A stretch of 64,000 nt of DNA, from positions 434,001-498,000 of the forward strand of contig JAQFVV010000348.1 in the NCBI GenBank assembly GCA_028023455.1. Reading direction: 5' to 3'. The stretch comes from Epiperipatus broadwayi. Taxonomy: Eukaryota; Onychophora; Udeonychophora; Euonychophora; Peripatidae. Under the pieces are notes generated by a model, which saw only the letters and a list, made by a program, of their open reading frames with translations, was not told where the DNA came from and did not search any database. This document shows, in pieces, positions 24,360 through 38,807 of this stretch; within the stretch, counting starts at the first letter, position 1, and the number at the start of each line of letters is the position of its first letter. Both the position numbers and the translations under genes were made by a program.

Positions 24360-27300
24360 TGGCAATGCAATAAGAAAGATTTGCTATTATACTTCTTGAA
24401 GAAAATAAAGTTATAATTATTTTAAGAGTTAATTTTTTGATAAAACATTCAATTTATGAATAAAAAATGTGAACTAATAAAACTTTTCTGAAATTTTATC
24501 TTTAAAAGATATGGGTTTTTTTTTTTGAGAAAATGTGAATGCATAAGCACACACTCATGTAAAAAACATCTGGGTTATATTTATATTTGCATGTTGAAAA
24601 GTGCTATATTACTATAATATAATAAAAAAAATATTGTTTTAACAGCAAAGCATATGAGCAATTAGCTGCTAAATATACAATTTATGTTAAGAATTTTGAA
24701 CAAAATATGAAGATACTCCTAGCTTCACTGTATATCTTTAACTATTTACTTTTAACTATTATTTATGCTATCTTTTCAAAATAATATCAACTTGTAATTT
24801 TTTAAAAAATTTTCATTATAATCTTTTAGTTAAATTTATTATTATCATCACACATTTTATATAACCTTTTCCATATATTAACTCTTTTTTATTAGATTTT
24901 ACTTTTTCTGTGTGTTTGCATAAGTACCACTGAGTTCTTATCTGAGATATGTTGCTCCAATTTTATATTTGACATATTCTTCATTATTTCTAAATAAGGT
25001 GTCTTAATTACTTTTCATAATCCCCGAAGATTGCCTGATAACCTTCCTTTAATCTGTTGTGTTTATTTCTGTATTGCTGCAAGAATAATATTCCAGTCAT
25101 TCATTATAACACACAACAATAAATAAAGTATTTAAAATAACAAGATAAAGATGATAGCTTAAATATAGAAGTTTATTTCTGTTAGTTGGAAAATTGCTAA
25201 GATTTAGTTGTTATCTCTTTTGAACCTTGACACTTCCTATTTGTGGGTGACTTATCTTGTGTGCAAATATAATTATGTCAATGAATGGAAGTTACCTGAT
25301 CCATGCTTGAGTATGCCTAACTGTATTTTAGCAAACCATGGACAATGAGCTTACTGTCATCTGACATCTGACTAAAGGTATCTGATTACCATCTCAAATA
25401 TACTCCAATATATAACCAGATGTCTTTCCTTCCAGGAAACATTCAGATTCACTGACTTATCTTTCGAGTTGACGTGTTTATATCATTAGCTATGTATTTA
25501 CTTTTATTGTAATTTCATTGGTTAGCTATATAATACATTCAATCTGATTATGATAGCATTGCAGTATGCACAAGTCTATTATTTTAAAGGTAAGCATAAG
25601 ATGAACTCACAATATCTACTCAAATGACTTTCTTTTTAAGTTAAACCAATTTTAATACCATGTGAGATGAAATTTCTTATTAGTATATCTCATAATTTTT
25701 ATTAATTTTTTTTTTTTTTTTTAAAGGCATATTTTAAAACTATAAGAAATATTTTCCTCATTATTTTTCTTGTTATTTTATACATATATATATATTATTA
25801 TTATTATATGATCGTCTAAATTATTAACATTTAAATGATTTATTTTCAACTTATCCTTTTTTTAAATTATCATTTTAAATTTACCAATTTCTGATTATTA
25901 TTTATTACTAAGAGATAATGATATATAGATATATTATTTTCTTCAATGGAAAACATGTCAAGAATAAGTACCATAAATATTTTCATACTTCAATATTATG
26001 ATAAAGAAGATTGAATTATAAAAAGAAAATAATACATATTAAACATGACTTTACAAAAAAAAAAAAAGGATTTAACAAAACATAATAAAATAATGTATTT
26101 CAAATTTTAATGGGATTTGTAATATTTTTCTCCCATAAAATAGTTAAACTGTAAAGCTTAACTGTTTGTGCCATTATATATAAAATATATAATACTTATT
26201 ATTATTTTGAATTATTTTATGTGCATGCTTAACACCACACAATTATTGGTCACAGGCAGGTTTTGAAGTTTGAAATTTTGGTCATCTATTTCAATTTTTT
26301 TTTTATTTCTTTTTTTCACCAGGAATAGTTTTTATTTTGCATTTGATTCATTTAAAAGATGTTTTTAAGGCTCTGAGATATTGGGCTTGCAATTTAAGAT
26401 TCAACACTGTTATGATTTTTAGAAAGAATGGCAGTGTTATGGTATCTGTTTTCCTCTGAGGCATTATATTTTGTGAATATATCTCACAATCTAATTTATG
26501 GTTACAATTACTAATTCATGATATATGTATATACTAAAGACACACATTTTTCATAGTCATTGTGAAATTATCCTGTCTTCTTTTTTATTGTAAACTCTAG
26601 TTGCTAGCATTTAATATCACAACATTTATTGGGATACTTTTTTTGTTTAAGCTAAGAGCTTGCTAAGCATTTCTACAAATCCTGTTATGAACTATTCGTT
26701 GACCTGTCAAAAGTGATTTCTACATTGTAGCTCCTTACTAAAAGCTATTAAGAGCTGATGATGAATTGCTGAGAAAAATGTCTTTTTTATAACTTCATTA
26801 CTGAATCACATGATTATTTGATACATCCCATAAGTTGTTGTAATCTTTTGGTATTTAACTTGTTTTTTTTTTCTTTTCATTAATGTTTATCAACTTCAAA
26901 AGACAAAACACGACTAATAAACAGAAAAAAAAAACCCTTTAGTTCTACAAATATATATATATTTGTGTCAAAGCGTCAGCGGGAAGCGAACCCCAGGACC
27001 AATATTTTTAACAATGAAATTTACTATTTATTGGAAATACAAACTTTATATGCAATTTATTTATAAAATTCACTACAGTAATTCTTTTTCGATTTTATTT
27101 TTTCTTCAGTATTTGTAGTTTTTTTTCTACACCTGTCAAAATATTGTGCCAAATAGCTTTATATTTTATACGTCTACTTATGTTTTAAAATTTAAACCTT
27201 TTTAAAATTATTTATAAATAGGTAATTTAGCAATTTCAATATGCAGGAATCCTCATATATGTGCACACATTGTCAGAAACTGAAAATGAAACGGAGATAA

Positions 27301-30300
27301 ATGACAGAAAGATCCTTAATTGGAGTAAAACAAACTTCATTTACATCAATCAAGAGATACAACCACCAGAGAAATAGCAGATGACTAGCATATTTAAAAC
27401 ACGATGTGATATTCCTGGAAGCTCATGGTTTTCTATAGTAGGAAGGTTGTTATGTATGTGTATGTGTATATGCAAGCAAACACATGGATATATTAGAGTG
27501 CTTTATATGAGAAATAAATGCATATATTACTCATTAACCTAAATAAATTATTTAATAAATAAGTGTATAACAATTAAAGCAAAGGAATTAGTAAAATCTA
27601 ATTAACATAATAATAATTAACTGGATTAATTGTAAATTTTGTTTTCTGAGATAACAGAGCAAATGGAAACATACAATTGAAAATATGCAGAATAGCAGAC
27701 AAAAGCCCAAGCCAGTAGATCAGAAGGAGCAAACAAATTTGAGTAAGCAGACAAATGGAATCCAGATAAAATCATTGTAACTTCAATTCTGAATAAAGCT
27801 CAATGCAGATAGTGAAACAATTAATCATATCAGTGCAGTTTTATCATTGTAGGTACTGTAACAGTCAGAATCATCTATCTTGCTAACACACTGAGAATTC
27901 AAACCCCAGACACAAAACTGAACATTCTAGGAGGGGTTGCCTTCTAGATATACTAAGTTCGAATCTAAAGCCCAAATTTCACAGCACCATCTACATGACA
28001 ACGCATCTGATGCCACTACTAGTATGACCTTTGACTGGTGCCTGGTGGTCAGGGAGAAACAAAAGACTCTATACTAAAAGAAGTTTGGGTGGCTAATTAA
28101 CATTTATGGATTTACAAAAGAAATGCAGAAAATATATATATAGACTGAGACAGTGATAGGAATCAAATAAAATAAGAGATCAAATTTAGTTTTAAATAAT
28201 TTCACAAAATTTATTTATAAAAATTATATGTATAATGCCACTGTCTGCTTATATGAGACAGGGACGCGTATTAAATAATTATTGGCATTATATTCCAATA
28301 AATGACAAAAAGGTTTTAAAGCAAAATGATATATTCTATTCCTCGGGCTAATAGCATTACGATAATGTGCTTGATGAGATAGGAACATGTGCGAGGTGCT
28401 TTGAGCAATTATACAAGTTTAAGAAAATATTTGAAATTAAGTGTTATAAAATATTTATTGATTTCGAGAATAGCACGGACAAAAGCTTACTAAGCAACAA
28501 AGTAGGAATGTGCTCAAAGCATTTATTTGAGAATAATAATAATACAGTTGCATTTGGAGGTCAGTATTGCTGATAATGAATTTATTAAAGTTGGAGGGTA
28601 TGACACATTTAAGTCATGGATGCTTTGTAAAATAAATATAAAATAAAACAATAATGGAATATTTGGAATGATTACAAAGGGCATATCGCCGCTAACCCGT
28701 AGGAAAGTATTTTATAAACAGCCGAAACTTAGCAACTGTGTGACGATTGTGTTTAATTCCCCAGGTGTGTCATTTGGGGACACACTCTGCCTGAAAATCG
28801 CAAAAAAGGCGAAGAGAATGGCCTTAGCCATGTAAAGAATCCTTAGAAAAATAAAACAAAGCAGTCTCAACAACCAATTCATTTACCAACAATATGAGAC
28901 GAGTGTATACAAAATATACTGAATGGGTTTTACTTGGATTAAGAGAAATGCCCAATCAAATTTCCAGAAATTTATTTAAAAGGGTCCGCACATTCTCGAC
29001 ATCAATGATGAACTTTGTAATTAATGTAGAACATGGTAATTAAAATAGGAAAATGCATGCTTGCGGGTTTAAAAAGTAAGTATAGATTTATATACGCAAT
29101 CATGCATTAAGGGACACATTTAACCATTGACCTCGCACATACTCTTATATTAGATTAAAATCAATAACATGTAGATTTTAAACTATGTGATTATATTATA
29201 TTAAAGAAAAGAATTGCCCTCGAATGAGTGATTTGCAAGATAATAAAATTGGAAAATTATAAATTTAAAATATGCCTTAATAGCGGCGCCTTACTTTCAA
29301 TAAAGGGAATAGTTCACTCGGTCAAAGACGATTCTGACACATTATCATAATAACATAAAAGAAAGCTTTATAAATAGAAAATATTAACCCAAGGATAGAG
29401 CAAAACTGTTGATTATATTATATTAACACGTTAAAGAAATACATAATGAAGTTATGTGAAATATAAGGAAAACAATTTTAAATAGCTATAGCATGTTAGT
29501 TATCACAAGAGCTCTTGGGTTAATTTAGGGTTACCTCTGAAGAAGCATTTAGGTAGATTGATGGTCGGCAGGTTTTTATATAATTTAACAGCAAAATCTG
29601 GAAATGTTCATATTTTTGGCAGCAGCAGTTCCAGGGTTCCCTGTGTGATAACTTCTGATGGTCTACGGCAGCAGATGACCATTCTGGAGAGAAATAGCCT
29701 TCTCGTGCTCTACTATCATGTCAAGGTTAGCAAATTATTAGAATAGAACTCAGAATGATTTCTCTTAGAAACATTAGACTGGAGAACAAAAGAAAACCCT
29801 TCTTTTTTATAGTAGACTTTAACAATAGAACTGCCCTGGAGCATTACAAAAATATATCGGACTTATCAGCTGTAATTAAATCATCCGAATGTCTAAAGGA
29901 ATTCAACATTAATTAATTTCTTTTGTTAATTTCCCTGTCGACGTTCAAATTACAAACTAGATTTAATTAAAATTACTTTTATTAATTAAAGAAAACCTTA
30001 AGTGAACATCTGCTGTTTTTAGATAAACTTATATAATATTAACTAATTAAACCATTGTCCCTCATTTATTTTAAAGAAATATTTGGAATGACTTTTATTA
30101 AATTAAACGAAAATTATTTTACTTTTAACTTGCAATATTTGAATCTATTTACTAAACGAATATTTACTAAATGAATTTTATTTTAAATCAAAATATATTA
30201 CGATGGTAATATATTTGTAAATAAATTCAAACAAAATAACTTTAACGATTTATAATTTTGATATGTTTTAAAATGCATATCATAGTGTCTGCGCAATTAC

Positions 30301-31790
30301 GACTTATATAATCTACTTTTTAATAAGTCAAAATTATGTGAACATATACATAATCTATAATCTTTTATTTATTTGGGAATGACTTATATATATAATACGA
30401 GCACTCATGGTTTAAAATTAGGCGGGATTTTCGGTATATAAGCGTATTGCAGACACACTACGATAGATTGGGGTTCAAACTAAGGTATGAGGTAGGAAAT
30501 AGGTGAGAAAAGGTGAAACGAAGATCTGCAAAGCAGACCTTACTGTTTCAGTACCAATGCAAACTTAAGGTTTGGAGATGGTGAATAGCTTTTTATTTAC
30601 ATATATTCAAGGGCTTATAAGATTAATATAAGTAGCATCCAATATTATTGTATAACATATATATTATTAGTTCCTCAGATAGTTATCATACAATATATAT
30701 GAATATCAATAACATATATTCTGTATTTATTGCATAGCATATTTCAATCTCCCATAATTCTATATTTATATATTTGTTATTAGTCACAAATTGGATTTTG
30801 TTAATATTTAATAAATATTTCATATATTTATTATCTGAATTTAAATTATTATTTATTGCATATCCAGACAGAAATCTTGATAGAATAAAAATAGTATTCG
30901 ATTATAACAACAAAGCATATGCCAATAACCCAAGATATTGTTTATTATGATTAAATTCCTAAAATTAAAATATACGTATTGAATTTGTCCATCATTTATG
31001 ATGTACTGTATGTAAATATTTTAGTTCTAAGAAATATAATTCATACACTATTACAGTTTAACTTTTTTCATTGTATACATTTTTAATACAAAAAATATTA
31101 AATTAATCATAGATTATTTATTCCAAATTTATCTTAATATTTTCATAATTAAGATTTATTTATAATCATCTCAGTAATTCTACCATGAAAAATTTTGTAA
31201 AGGTTTTTGAGAGCCATAAATAATATTAGTAAAGTTATAATTTTAGAAACATTTTTTTTAATGGCTTGTCATTAATGATATGTTTTTATTCTTTTTGTGA
31301 AGAGTTAAATTGAAAATTCTTTAATTGATTATTATTATCTACATATTTATTATTTTTTTACTAAGTTTCAGAACTTTTTAAAATTATAATCTATAATAAA
31401 TATATATATTTATCTTTTTTTTTTTTTACGAAATTTCAACGCAAAAGAATATTAATGCATATTTATTTTAAAAAACAGTGATTTTTTTTTTATTAGTATT
31501 CTGGGTTAAGAAATAAAGAACGCTCTACATTTCAAATAGAATTAGATTTTCATTATAATTAGTTATTCTAATATAAAATAATAACAAGAATTCTACATTT
31601 TTTTTATAAATGAGCAATTTAAATTTTAAAACTATATTCTCAAATAAATTCAAAATGTCTGATTTATATCACAGTTCTTTTGAAACAAAATAAATATCTG
31701 GTGTAACTATAACATATTTACACTCAATTTTTTAAAATCTATTTAATGTTTTTTTTTTAAAAAAACTAGATTACTTTTTAAATTTAAAAA
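24360..31790. other. Long intron stretch, little identifiable
   Basis: AT-rich intron with T and A runs. At 26970-27005 the minus strand reads GGTCCTGGGGTTCGCTTCCC, which resembles the B box and 3' half of a tRNA-like SINE head. Around 28690-28830 there is a slightly more GC-rich patch with a GGTGTGTC..GACACAC hairpin. At 30470-30490 GGGGTTCAAACT is another possible B box. The frames 28367-28573 and 29558-29746 show no family features. No dynein exon is missing from this intron, because exons b and c join without a gap. Confidence 0.45.
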
Positions 31791-31794
31791 ATAA

Positions 31795-31885
31795 TCAGTT
31801 CAAGCACTGAAATAGCAGAATTGAACCGCGATCGTGGATTTTGAAGTCAAGGTTTCCTTACTATTTCACTAAATCGCACAGGGCA
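31795..31885 (-). mobile_element. tRNA-derived SINE head
   Basis: On the minus strand the segment has a tRNA-like layout: GATTTAGTGAAATAGTAAGG at the A-box position, a central CTTGACTTCAAAATCC, and GCGGTTCAATTCTGC at the B-box position. It reads like a degraded pol III promoter of a tRNA-derived SINE. It cannot fold as a full tRNA because the stems are broken. Similar heads occur at 45095-45165 and 60235-60295. Confidence 0.55.
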
Positions 31886-32002
31886 TTTATTTGCTTATGA
31901 ATAGAATCTATATAATATTTAAATACATATATCAATGTGTAAACAGAACAATTATGCTAAAAATCATTGCAGCATACTCATGGCAATTAATCATTAAAAT
32001 GA

Positions 32003-32133
<131 letters not shown>

Positions 32134-32889
32134 TCAGAGCATGCTCAGTTGCATATTATTAAATTTCTGATTCATAATGTTATTAAAATTAGTAATGTAT
32201 CAAGCTTTCTTATTTTTTCTTTTATGTTTATTTGATTCATTGTATACAATGCTAATTTTCTGAGGATAATAATTATGTCCAGAATTTTTCTCTCATACAT
32301 ATATATATAAACATTTTCATTTTTTTTATCAGTATCTAATTTCACTTCCAACATACTACAACCATAAACCATGGAGACCCTCAGATCATCACTCTCTCAC
32401 TATGCATGCATTTTGCAAACAATATTTTCTCTTCAGCTATGCTAAGATAATAAACATCTGAATTTCCATAACTATGTTGACAGCTTAGTAATTTTCATCA
32501 TATAAGTCTCACACAAGATAAGGATTGGTTTCTATCAACATTCAATGTATTATGGATGTTTTTTTTCTTCTATAGTAGATGTATATATTTTATCATACAT
32601 TTTACTACTATTAAATAAAGTCAATGTTTATCAGAAATGAAATGATATTTTGTGTCTTACTTTTTTTGTTCATTATTCATTTCATTGCTATTTGATTAAC
32701 TTTATATTTTAACTTTCTTTTTATAGTCATTATACTTTTATTTATAATAAAACAAACTTTCTAAACTAAAGAAGCTAACTATTAATCTTGAAAACTGCCC
32801 AAAAGTCTGCAGATTGGAAAAAAATTCCAATTTATATTTTCATGACAAAGAAAGACATTAAGACTATGTGTAAACTATTATACAAAATA

Positions 32890-34032
32890 CAGTGCTTGTC
32901 TTATAGATAAAGATGCCATTCGATGGTGCCGTTCTCACGCTAAAACTATAAAATATGAACATCCACGGGCCATTGATTTCAATCATTTTGATGTATTTTT
33001 TTGTAATGCGAAAATAAAAACAAAACAAAATCTTTTTTTTTTTAAATATTATTTTTTATTAACGTATACAAATTAAATGATAATAATAAATGTAAAATAA
33101 AATAAACAAATTACAATTTGATTCGTGTTTTTTATTTTGCTTTATTAGAAAAATCAATTTTCTGTCGTATATTTTTTTACTGGAGTTACAGCTTTACCGC
33201 TATTTTTACTTCATATAGAATGACAACAAAAATTAAAAGTTGTTACGGTTAGGTTTAGGGTTAGTTTTAGGATTAGATTTGGGGTTAGTTTTAGGGTTAG
33301 TTTTAGGGTTAGGTTTAGTGTTCTGTTGTTTGTAAATATTTTTTTTTATTAACATCTATAAAATAAAAAATAACATACTATATTCAACAAAGTATAACCA
33401 TAGTCGGAGAAAAGAAAGAAAGTAAAACTTTTTTAAACAACAACAAAAATGTCTTCTTTACTTAATAATCATGTTTATAGTATATGCTTTTTATGAAATT
33501 TACAAAAAAAAAACGTGCATAATTGTACTTTTCTTACTGGATATTTTTGTGTTACTGCTGTTTTTTACTTCAAAAATATACACATGGTAGACGTTACTTG
33601 ATGCGTTACCTAATTCCAACTCACTTTACACATATATCTTGTCAACATTTTCCCAATTAAAACTTCAATACAGTACGATGTAAAAAATCTGATAATTATT
33701 ACTTTACAAAATCTGAACATTTCAATACTTTAAATAAAAAAAATCCAATGAAAACATTTCCATCCAATTCAAAAAAACACACCCTCTCATCAAGCCATAA
33801 CCATTTTATAAACTGTGTGAATTTGGAAAATCTATTTGCTGTGATGCGACATACATACTGTACTGCGACGCAACATAGTGGCCTGCAATCTGTAGCACAA
33901 CAAAAAAGTTGTATTATAGAAAACACGTGTTCAAATGTGTCAGCCACAGAAACAGCATTTTTATGTGTTTTAGTGTCAAAACGGCGCCATAGAGCGGCGT
34001 CTTTAGCTAATACATAGCATACAAGACTTTGG
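32890..34032 (+). mobile_element. hAT-like non-autonomous DNA transposon, copy 2
   Basis: A second copy of the 9188-10425 element. It begins CAGTGCTTGTCTTATAGATA, then an AAAGATGCCATTCGATGGTGCC zone; its right end is ...AACGGCGCCATAGAGCGGCGTC, then TTTAGCTA. Landmarks are collinear with copy 1: TAAAACTATAAAATATGAAC, TATTATTTTTTATTAACGTATA, the TTAGGG-like array (33246-33321), and the right part where GCGACATACATACTGTACTGCGACGC corresponds to the same stretch of copy 1. The CAGTG start is typical of hAT elements. The right boundary is uncertain by about 20 bp, and the target duplication is at best imperfect (ACAAAATA left, CAAAAAATA right). Confidence 0.7.
33246..33321 (+). repeat. Telomere-like TTAGGG array inside hAT-like copy 2
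   Basis: Shorter and more mutated than the array in copy 1 (TTTAGGGTTAGTTTTAGGAT, TTTGGGGTTAGTTTTAGGG), but at the same place relative to the flanking element sequence. It shows that the array was present in the family ancestor. Confidence 0.85.
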
Positions 34033-34870
34033 CAAAAAATATGAGGCTTTACATGAGAAATTGCAGATATATCTTTTTTTAAAAATGTTGAAGAAAAGAT
34101 AAAATATTACCAATATATGCTCAATAATTAAATATCAGAGCATTTGGAAATAAAATGCTGGCTGATGTCAGAAATGGTGATAATACATTTTGTGTAAAAG
34201 TGGTTCTGTAAAAATATGTTATTACAAATGATCATTCATGTTATTATGGGTTGAATTATGGAACTGATATGAAGGCTATAAGTAAGTCAACAGAAAGTAT
34301 GCCATAATGAAATTCAGAAATGAGAATTGTAGTCTTTAGAAGCAAGGCCTTATTAGAATATTTTGTATGTTGTGACATATCATATTATAATTGAATCTCA
34401 GTCAAATTTTGATTGAATGGCTAGAGGTTATTTTATTAAAATAGGGTAAAATTTAATAAAAATCATATATGTATATGCTTAGTCAAAATCTTGTTAGGCT
34501 GAACTTTTGATTTAATTGAATATTGGCTTTTTGAGTTTTACCTTATTAAAATTATACCTTGTGTCACATTTATATATGTGTGTATGATTACATAAATGAA
34601 TATTTGACTTTTATTAACTTTGATATAAGAGTTTAGGTATTAATTACATAGCCGAAATGTTACATTGTATTGTTTTTGACTGGCAACAATGCCATCAAGC
34701 GGCCAAGCCTGGTAATGTAATTAGTACGAGTTATATTAGAAGTAGAATTAAAAATTTACCTATGCTAAGTATTATTAATAAAATAATACTACTAAACAAA
34801 TTTGATTGTATGTAAATAAATGTATATATTTCCGGAAAATATATATTTGATAATTAATATTATTTTACAG
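34033..34870. other. Intron sequence before exon c
   Basis: AT-rich with no coding or repeat structure that I can identify. Confidence 0.4.
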
Positions 34871-34990
34871 ATTAACGTTTTTTAGTATGGTAAAAGAAGT
34901 AACTCAAAGTTCATTTAAACAAAATATAAATTATGTTCTTAATCGTCTCATTTCTGTTTCTGGTTCTGATATTGAAGATGAAGATGTAAG
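34871..34990 (+). CDS. DNAH3: Axonemal dynein heavy chain, exon c (AAA3 to AAA4 connector)
   Basis: Exon of 120 bp after TATTTTACAG. Its first base completes the Arg codon split across the preceding intron, and it leaves after AG of another split Arg (donor GTATTT). The 39 whole codons read LTFFSMVKEVTQSSFKQ, then a variable acidic segment (SGSDIEDEDV). This is the helical stretch closing AAA3; the FF.MVKE core is a family feature, while the acidic loop varies in length among dyneins. It is too short and too poor in motifs to be recognised alone. The call rests on phase, frame continuity and order with exons b and d. Confidence 0.9.
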
Positions 34991-35209
34991 GTATTTAAAT
35001 TTCTACTGGAAAATAAAGTAGTTAATGATAGAATTTATATTATATTTTATGATTCTTTTTTCTTCTTTCATTTTTTCTCCCTTTTATGTAAGAATTGCTA
35101 AAAAATATATATACATGTACATTTTTTACATTATTATGATTGTTAAGAGAAAATCTGTTTTTTTTTTTTTCATATATATTGTCATAATACATAAAATTAT
35201 TATATAATC

Positions 35210-35400
<191 letters not shown>

Positions 35401-38088
35401 TCAATTTATCTATATATTATCAGAGATCATGTGCATAAACAAAACAATAGATTATCATCAATTTGTTGTCAAAGCAACATTACAATTAGGCAGGATGTGA
35501 TTCTATTTATTGCCTGGTTACAGTGGTGCCTTGACAAGAGTTTGCTGTTATACTATTAATTTGTTTAAACATGAAAACCTAGATGAAGTATTTATATATA
35601 ATAAGCAGTTAACTGTTAGTACTTAATAGTTATATATATATATATATATATGAATAGTACTTAATAGTTATATATATATATATATATATGAATAGATCTG
35701 AAAAAGAAATTCATTATTTTATGTATATAAAATCAATGGACACATATCTTTAATAGCCTATTGCAAGATATTTCCAGCAGCACTTCTCCACTTTATTGAG
35801 AAACAGTGAATCACCAGCTAACATTTCTTCGTGATTTTATTTTTTTAGCTGAAGAATAAAATAAGAAAATAACTCTAAATTTTTATCAAATGTAGTTGAG
35901 CTAACCTACTGGTTATTGCCTTCATTTTAACTGTTCTTAATAGTAGGTTTTAAAATATTATTTAAGTTTATTTTTTACTTAAAGAAGGAATGAAAAATTA
36001 TTTATTTAAAAAAAATATGTTATTGAGGACAATCTGAAAATTATAAATTAACTTACTTAGTCCATTACAGTTATTGCAAGAATTAAATTAATTGTCTAGT
36101 GCTACTTATTGTATCACTTCAACCTGTTTGTATCTTTGTTTATGTAGCAGCTAAAAAATAATTTGATACTTTTTATTCTAATGAAAACTGGTTAAGTTAC
36201 CTACATATTTATTTAAAAACTATTATAGCAAATTGCTTGAAATATGGAATCTGTGAAATACATGAGCAATGCTGATAGTATTTAAATATTTCTAAAATTC
36301 TTGGGATATTAGATGGTGATTATGAATTTTTTTTAGTATCTGCAAATGTACAAAAGTGATGACTGAATATTTTTTTAAATATATACATAACACATATTTG
36401 ATTTGTTGATACATGTAAAAAAAATACTAAAAAAAATGTGTTCTTGATAAAAACTGTATTTTTACATATATTAATATTCAATAAATTCCAAATATTTTAA
36501 ATTATAAACAAAACACTGGTTACTCTTTGTGATTCTGAGGACATAAAGTAGTGTAATAATTCACATATGTATAAAAAACAATAAATATGATACTTCATCA
36601 ATGTGATAGAGGAGATTTACTGAAGTATCATTAAACTATAGCACTTTCTTGTGAAGATATAACAAAATCTCTTTTATTGCTGTTTTTTTACCTAAGCTTT
36701 TATTTAAGCTTCTTTTGAATCTGATGCCAGAAGACATTGTCCTGAAGGTAAAATTTGTTGTCTCATACTACCATTGTACAGTTCGCTATTAATATGTTAT
36801 TGTCTGGTAAACTATAAGAAGCCAATTATCTGAAGGGTAAATATCAATTAGTTCATAATAACATATGCATATTTACATTAATTTTTTTTACACAGTATAA
36901 TTATTTTATATATAGAACTTCATAAGTTTTATTGTTTGATTTTAGTTATAATTCTTATGTACTTTAATTTTCTGTGAATTAAATTATCTTGGCCAGTTAT
37001 ATATTTTAGATAAAATCAGTAAACTTGTATATATATATGTATCATAAATTAAATTTTAATAAGTAATTTTGATGTTGGTGATTGAGATTAAATAACCTCA
37101 CTATAAATATAAAGAAACCAAAAGTGTATTATAGGCATATCAAAAACTGCTTGGAATCAAACTGTCAATGTTATAACATTAATTGATTTGTGACACTATT
37201 AAGTTTGTTAATAGTCTAGTCTTTATTGCGGAGTGTCAAAAGATTCACCTTTGTTGTAAAGAAATCACACTAATGTTCTTTGTAATTATTTACAAAGGAA
37301 TTATCAGATTTCTTTCTGTTATCCTCCTACAAATCTTCCTATTTGGATATTTTATCTCGTACAGTCACACATTGCAAAATTATATTTTACATATCAAATA
37401 GTAAGTGCTTAGATATAATGAAAGTTTTATTTTTAAATATGACATTTACAAAATAAGTCAACTTTATCAATATAAAATTGCATTAGAAACATCTGCCGAT
37501 TGTATGTTAGAACATATTAAAAAAAATATCAAGAAGCACTCAGTTTAATCAATCACATACAAGCATCTCTTGTTTTATTGTCATTTAATGTAAATTAGAT
37601 ATATTATTTTTGTTATAGGTAATAAAGTTACAATGTACACAAATGAATGTATAAATTTGTGCAACGCTCTTAATGAAGACAAAGAGCATATTTGAATTGC
37701 TGCTTATTCAGTGAAATGACAAAACATTTAGATTTCTCATATCTCTTCTATCTTTTATCTTGTCTTTAAAGATGATTAGTATTAGTAATTAGTTTATTAT
37801 TATTACATTAGTTAAGTGAGTTCTCATTATTTATAATCTTTTTAAATTAAATCCGTAGCTAAAAGTCTAAACCTTTGAATTAAAATATATAATATATCTA
37901 TAAAATATTTATAATATTTGATTGATAAAATCATTCATTGTAAAAATTAAAGTAGAAAAATTTTAAATCATCTATGATTATTAGCTAAATCATTTAAATA
38001 TAATATTTTATTAATGTATATATTCTATAATTTATATTTCAATAATTATTTTAAATTATTGAATATAGTATTTTTTAATTTCTTTTAG
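35401..38088. other. Intron sequence, nothing identifiable
   Basis: AT-rich. One short direct repeat is visible at about 35617-35696 (AGTACTTAATAG or AATAGTACTTAATAGT followed by a TA run, twice). The 72-codon frame 37183-37401 has no recognisable features. Confidence 0.45.
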
Positions 38089-38178
38089 AGGTTTATTTTT
38101 TGGTGACTACTTTAATCCCAATATTTCTGGTTATGATGAGATTGTTAATTTGGAAGAATTAACTTTAGTAATGGAAAG
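38089..38178 (+). CDS. DNAH3: Axonemal dynein heavy chain, exon d (LFFGDY motif)
   Basis: Exon of 90 bp. The acceptor could be TTTTAG or the AG two bases later. Only a start at 38089 keeps the frame and gives R-GLFFGDYFNPN, matching the family L-F-GDY signature at the AAA3/AAA4 junction. It continues with YDEIVNLEELTLVMER and ends after AG of a split Arg codon (donor GTAAAT). The remaining 29 codons are fully open. It is one of the smallest exons here, flanked by introns of 3.1 and 8.5 kb, the latter containing the Gypsy element. Confidence 0.92.
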
Positions 38179-38807
38179 GTAAATATAGTATTTCTATTGA
38201 CATAATAATAATAATAATAATACTATTAATATTACAAAATCAATGGTAAGATCATTGATTAATGCAATAATGATGTGATAAGCAATGATTTTTTTTCTGT
38301 TTTTTTAATGTTGTTCTTAAGGAAGATCATTCATATTACTCTAAAAAAAGATTAATGATGTTGTGTTATATTGTATTTGTTGCTTGGAAATATTTTCTGA
38401 ACAATAAATAAAATAAAATTCAACTGAAGTAACATCAAAACATTTATTGCATCTATTTATAATAATAATATACTCACTACAGTTATAAGAGTTCACTGTC
38501 CATTACACTTGATAAGCTTACAAAAGTTTAGTTACCAACTTTAGCAACCAGCAAATCAAGAAAGATTGGACTTTAAAAACTAATATTTCCAGTTGCACTT
38601 TCTCATGAAAGGTCCAATATTATTTGCTGCCAACAGCTTCCTGTTCTGAACTTGAGTATATCTGATTGCTTCCGCAAATAATAGATAACACAAATTAGTA
38701 TCAAAGTTGTTATAATCCATGAATTTACTACTCTGAATATGATTCAATAACTTTGCATTTCTCACTCAAATTGACCTCTGTTTTATAATCAGATCTTCTA
38801 TTTTACT

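Noticed and set aside
28367-28573. 68-codon Cys-containing frame (CARCFEQLYKFKK...)
   Set aside because: Superficially zinc-finger-like, but the Cys spacing fits no known finger and there is no support around it.
31795-31885. A functional tRNA gene
   Set aside because: A- and B-box-like words are present but acceptor and anticodon stems do not pair; better explained as a SINE head. The same applies to 45095, 47445, 50938, 60231 and 60525.
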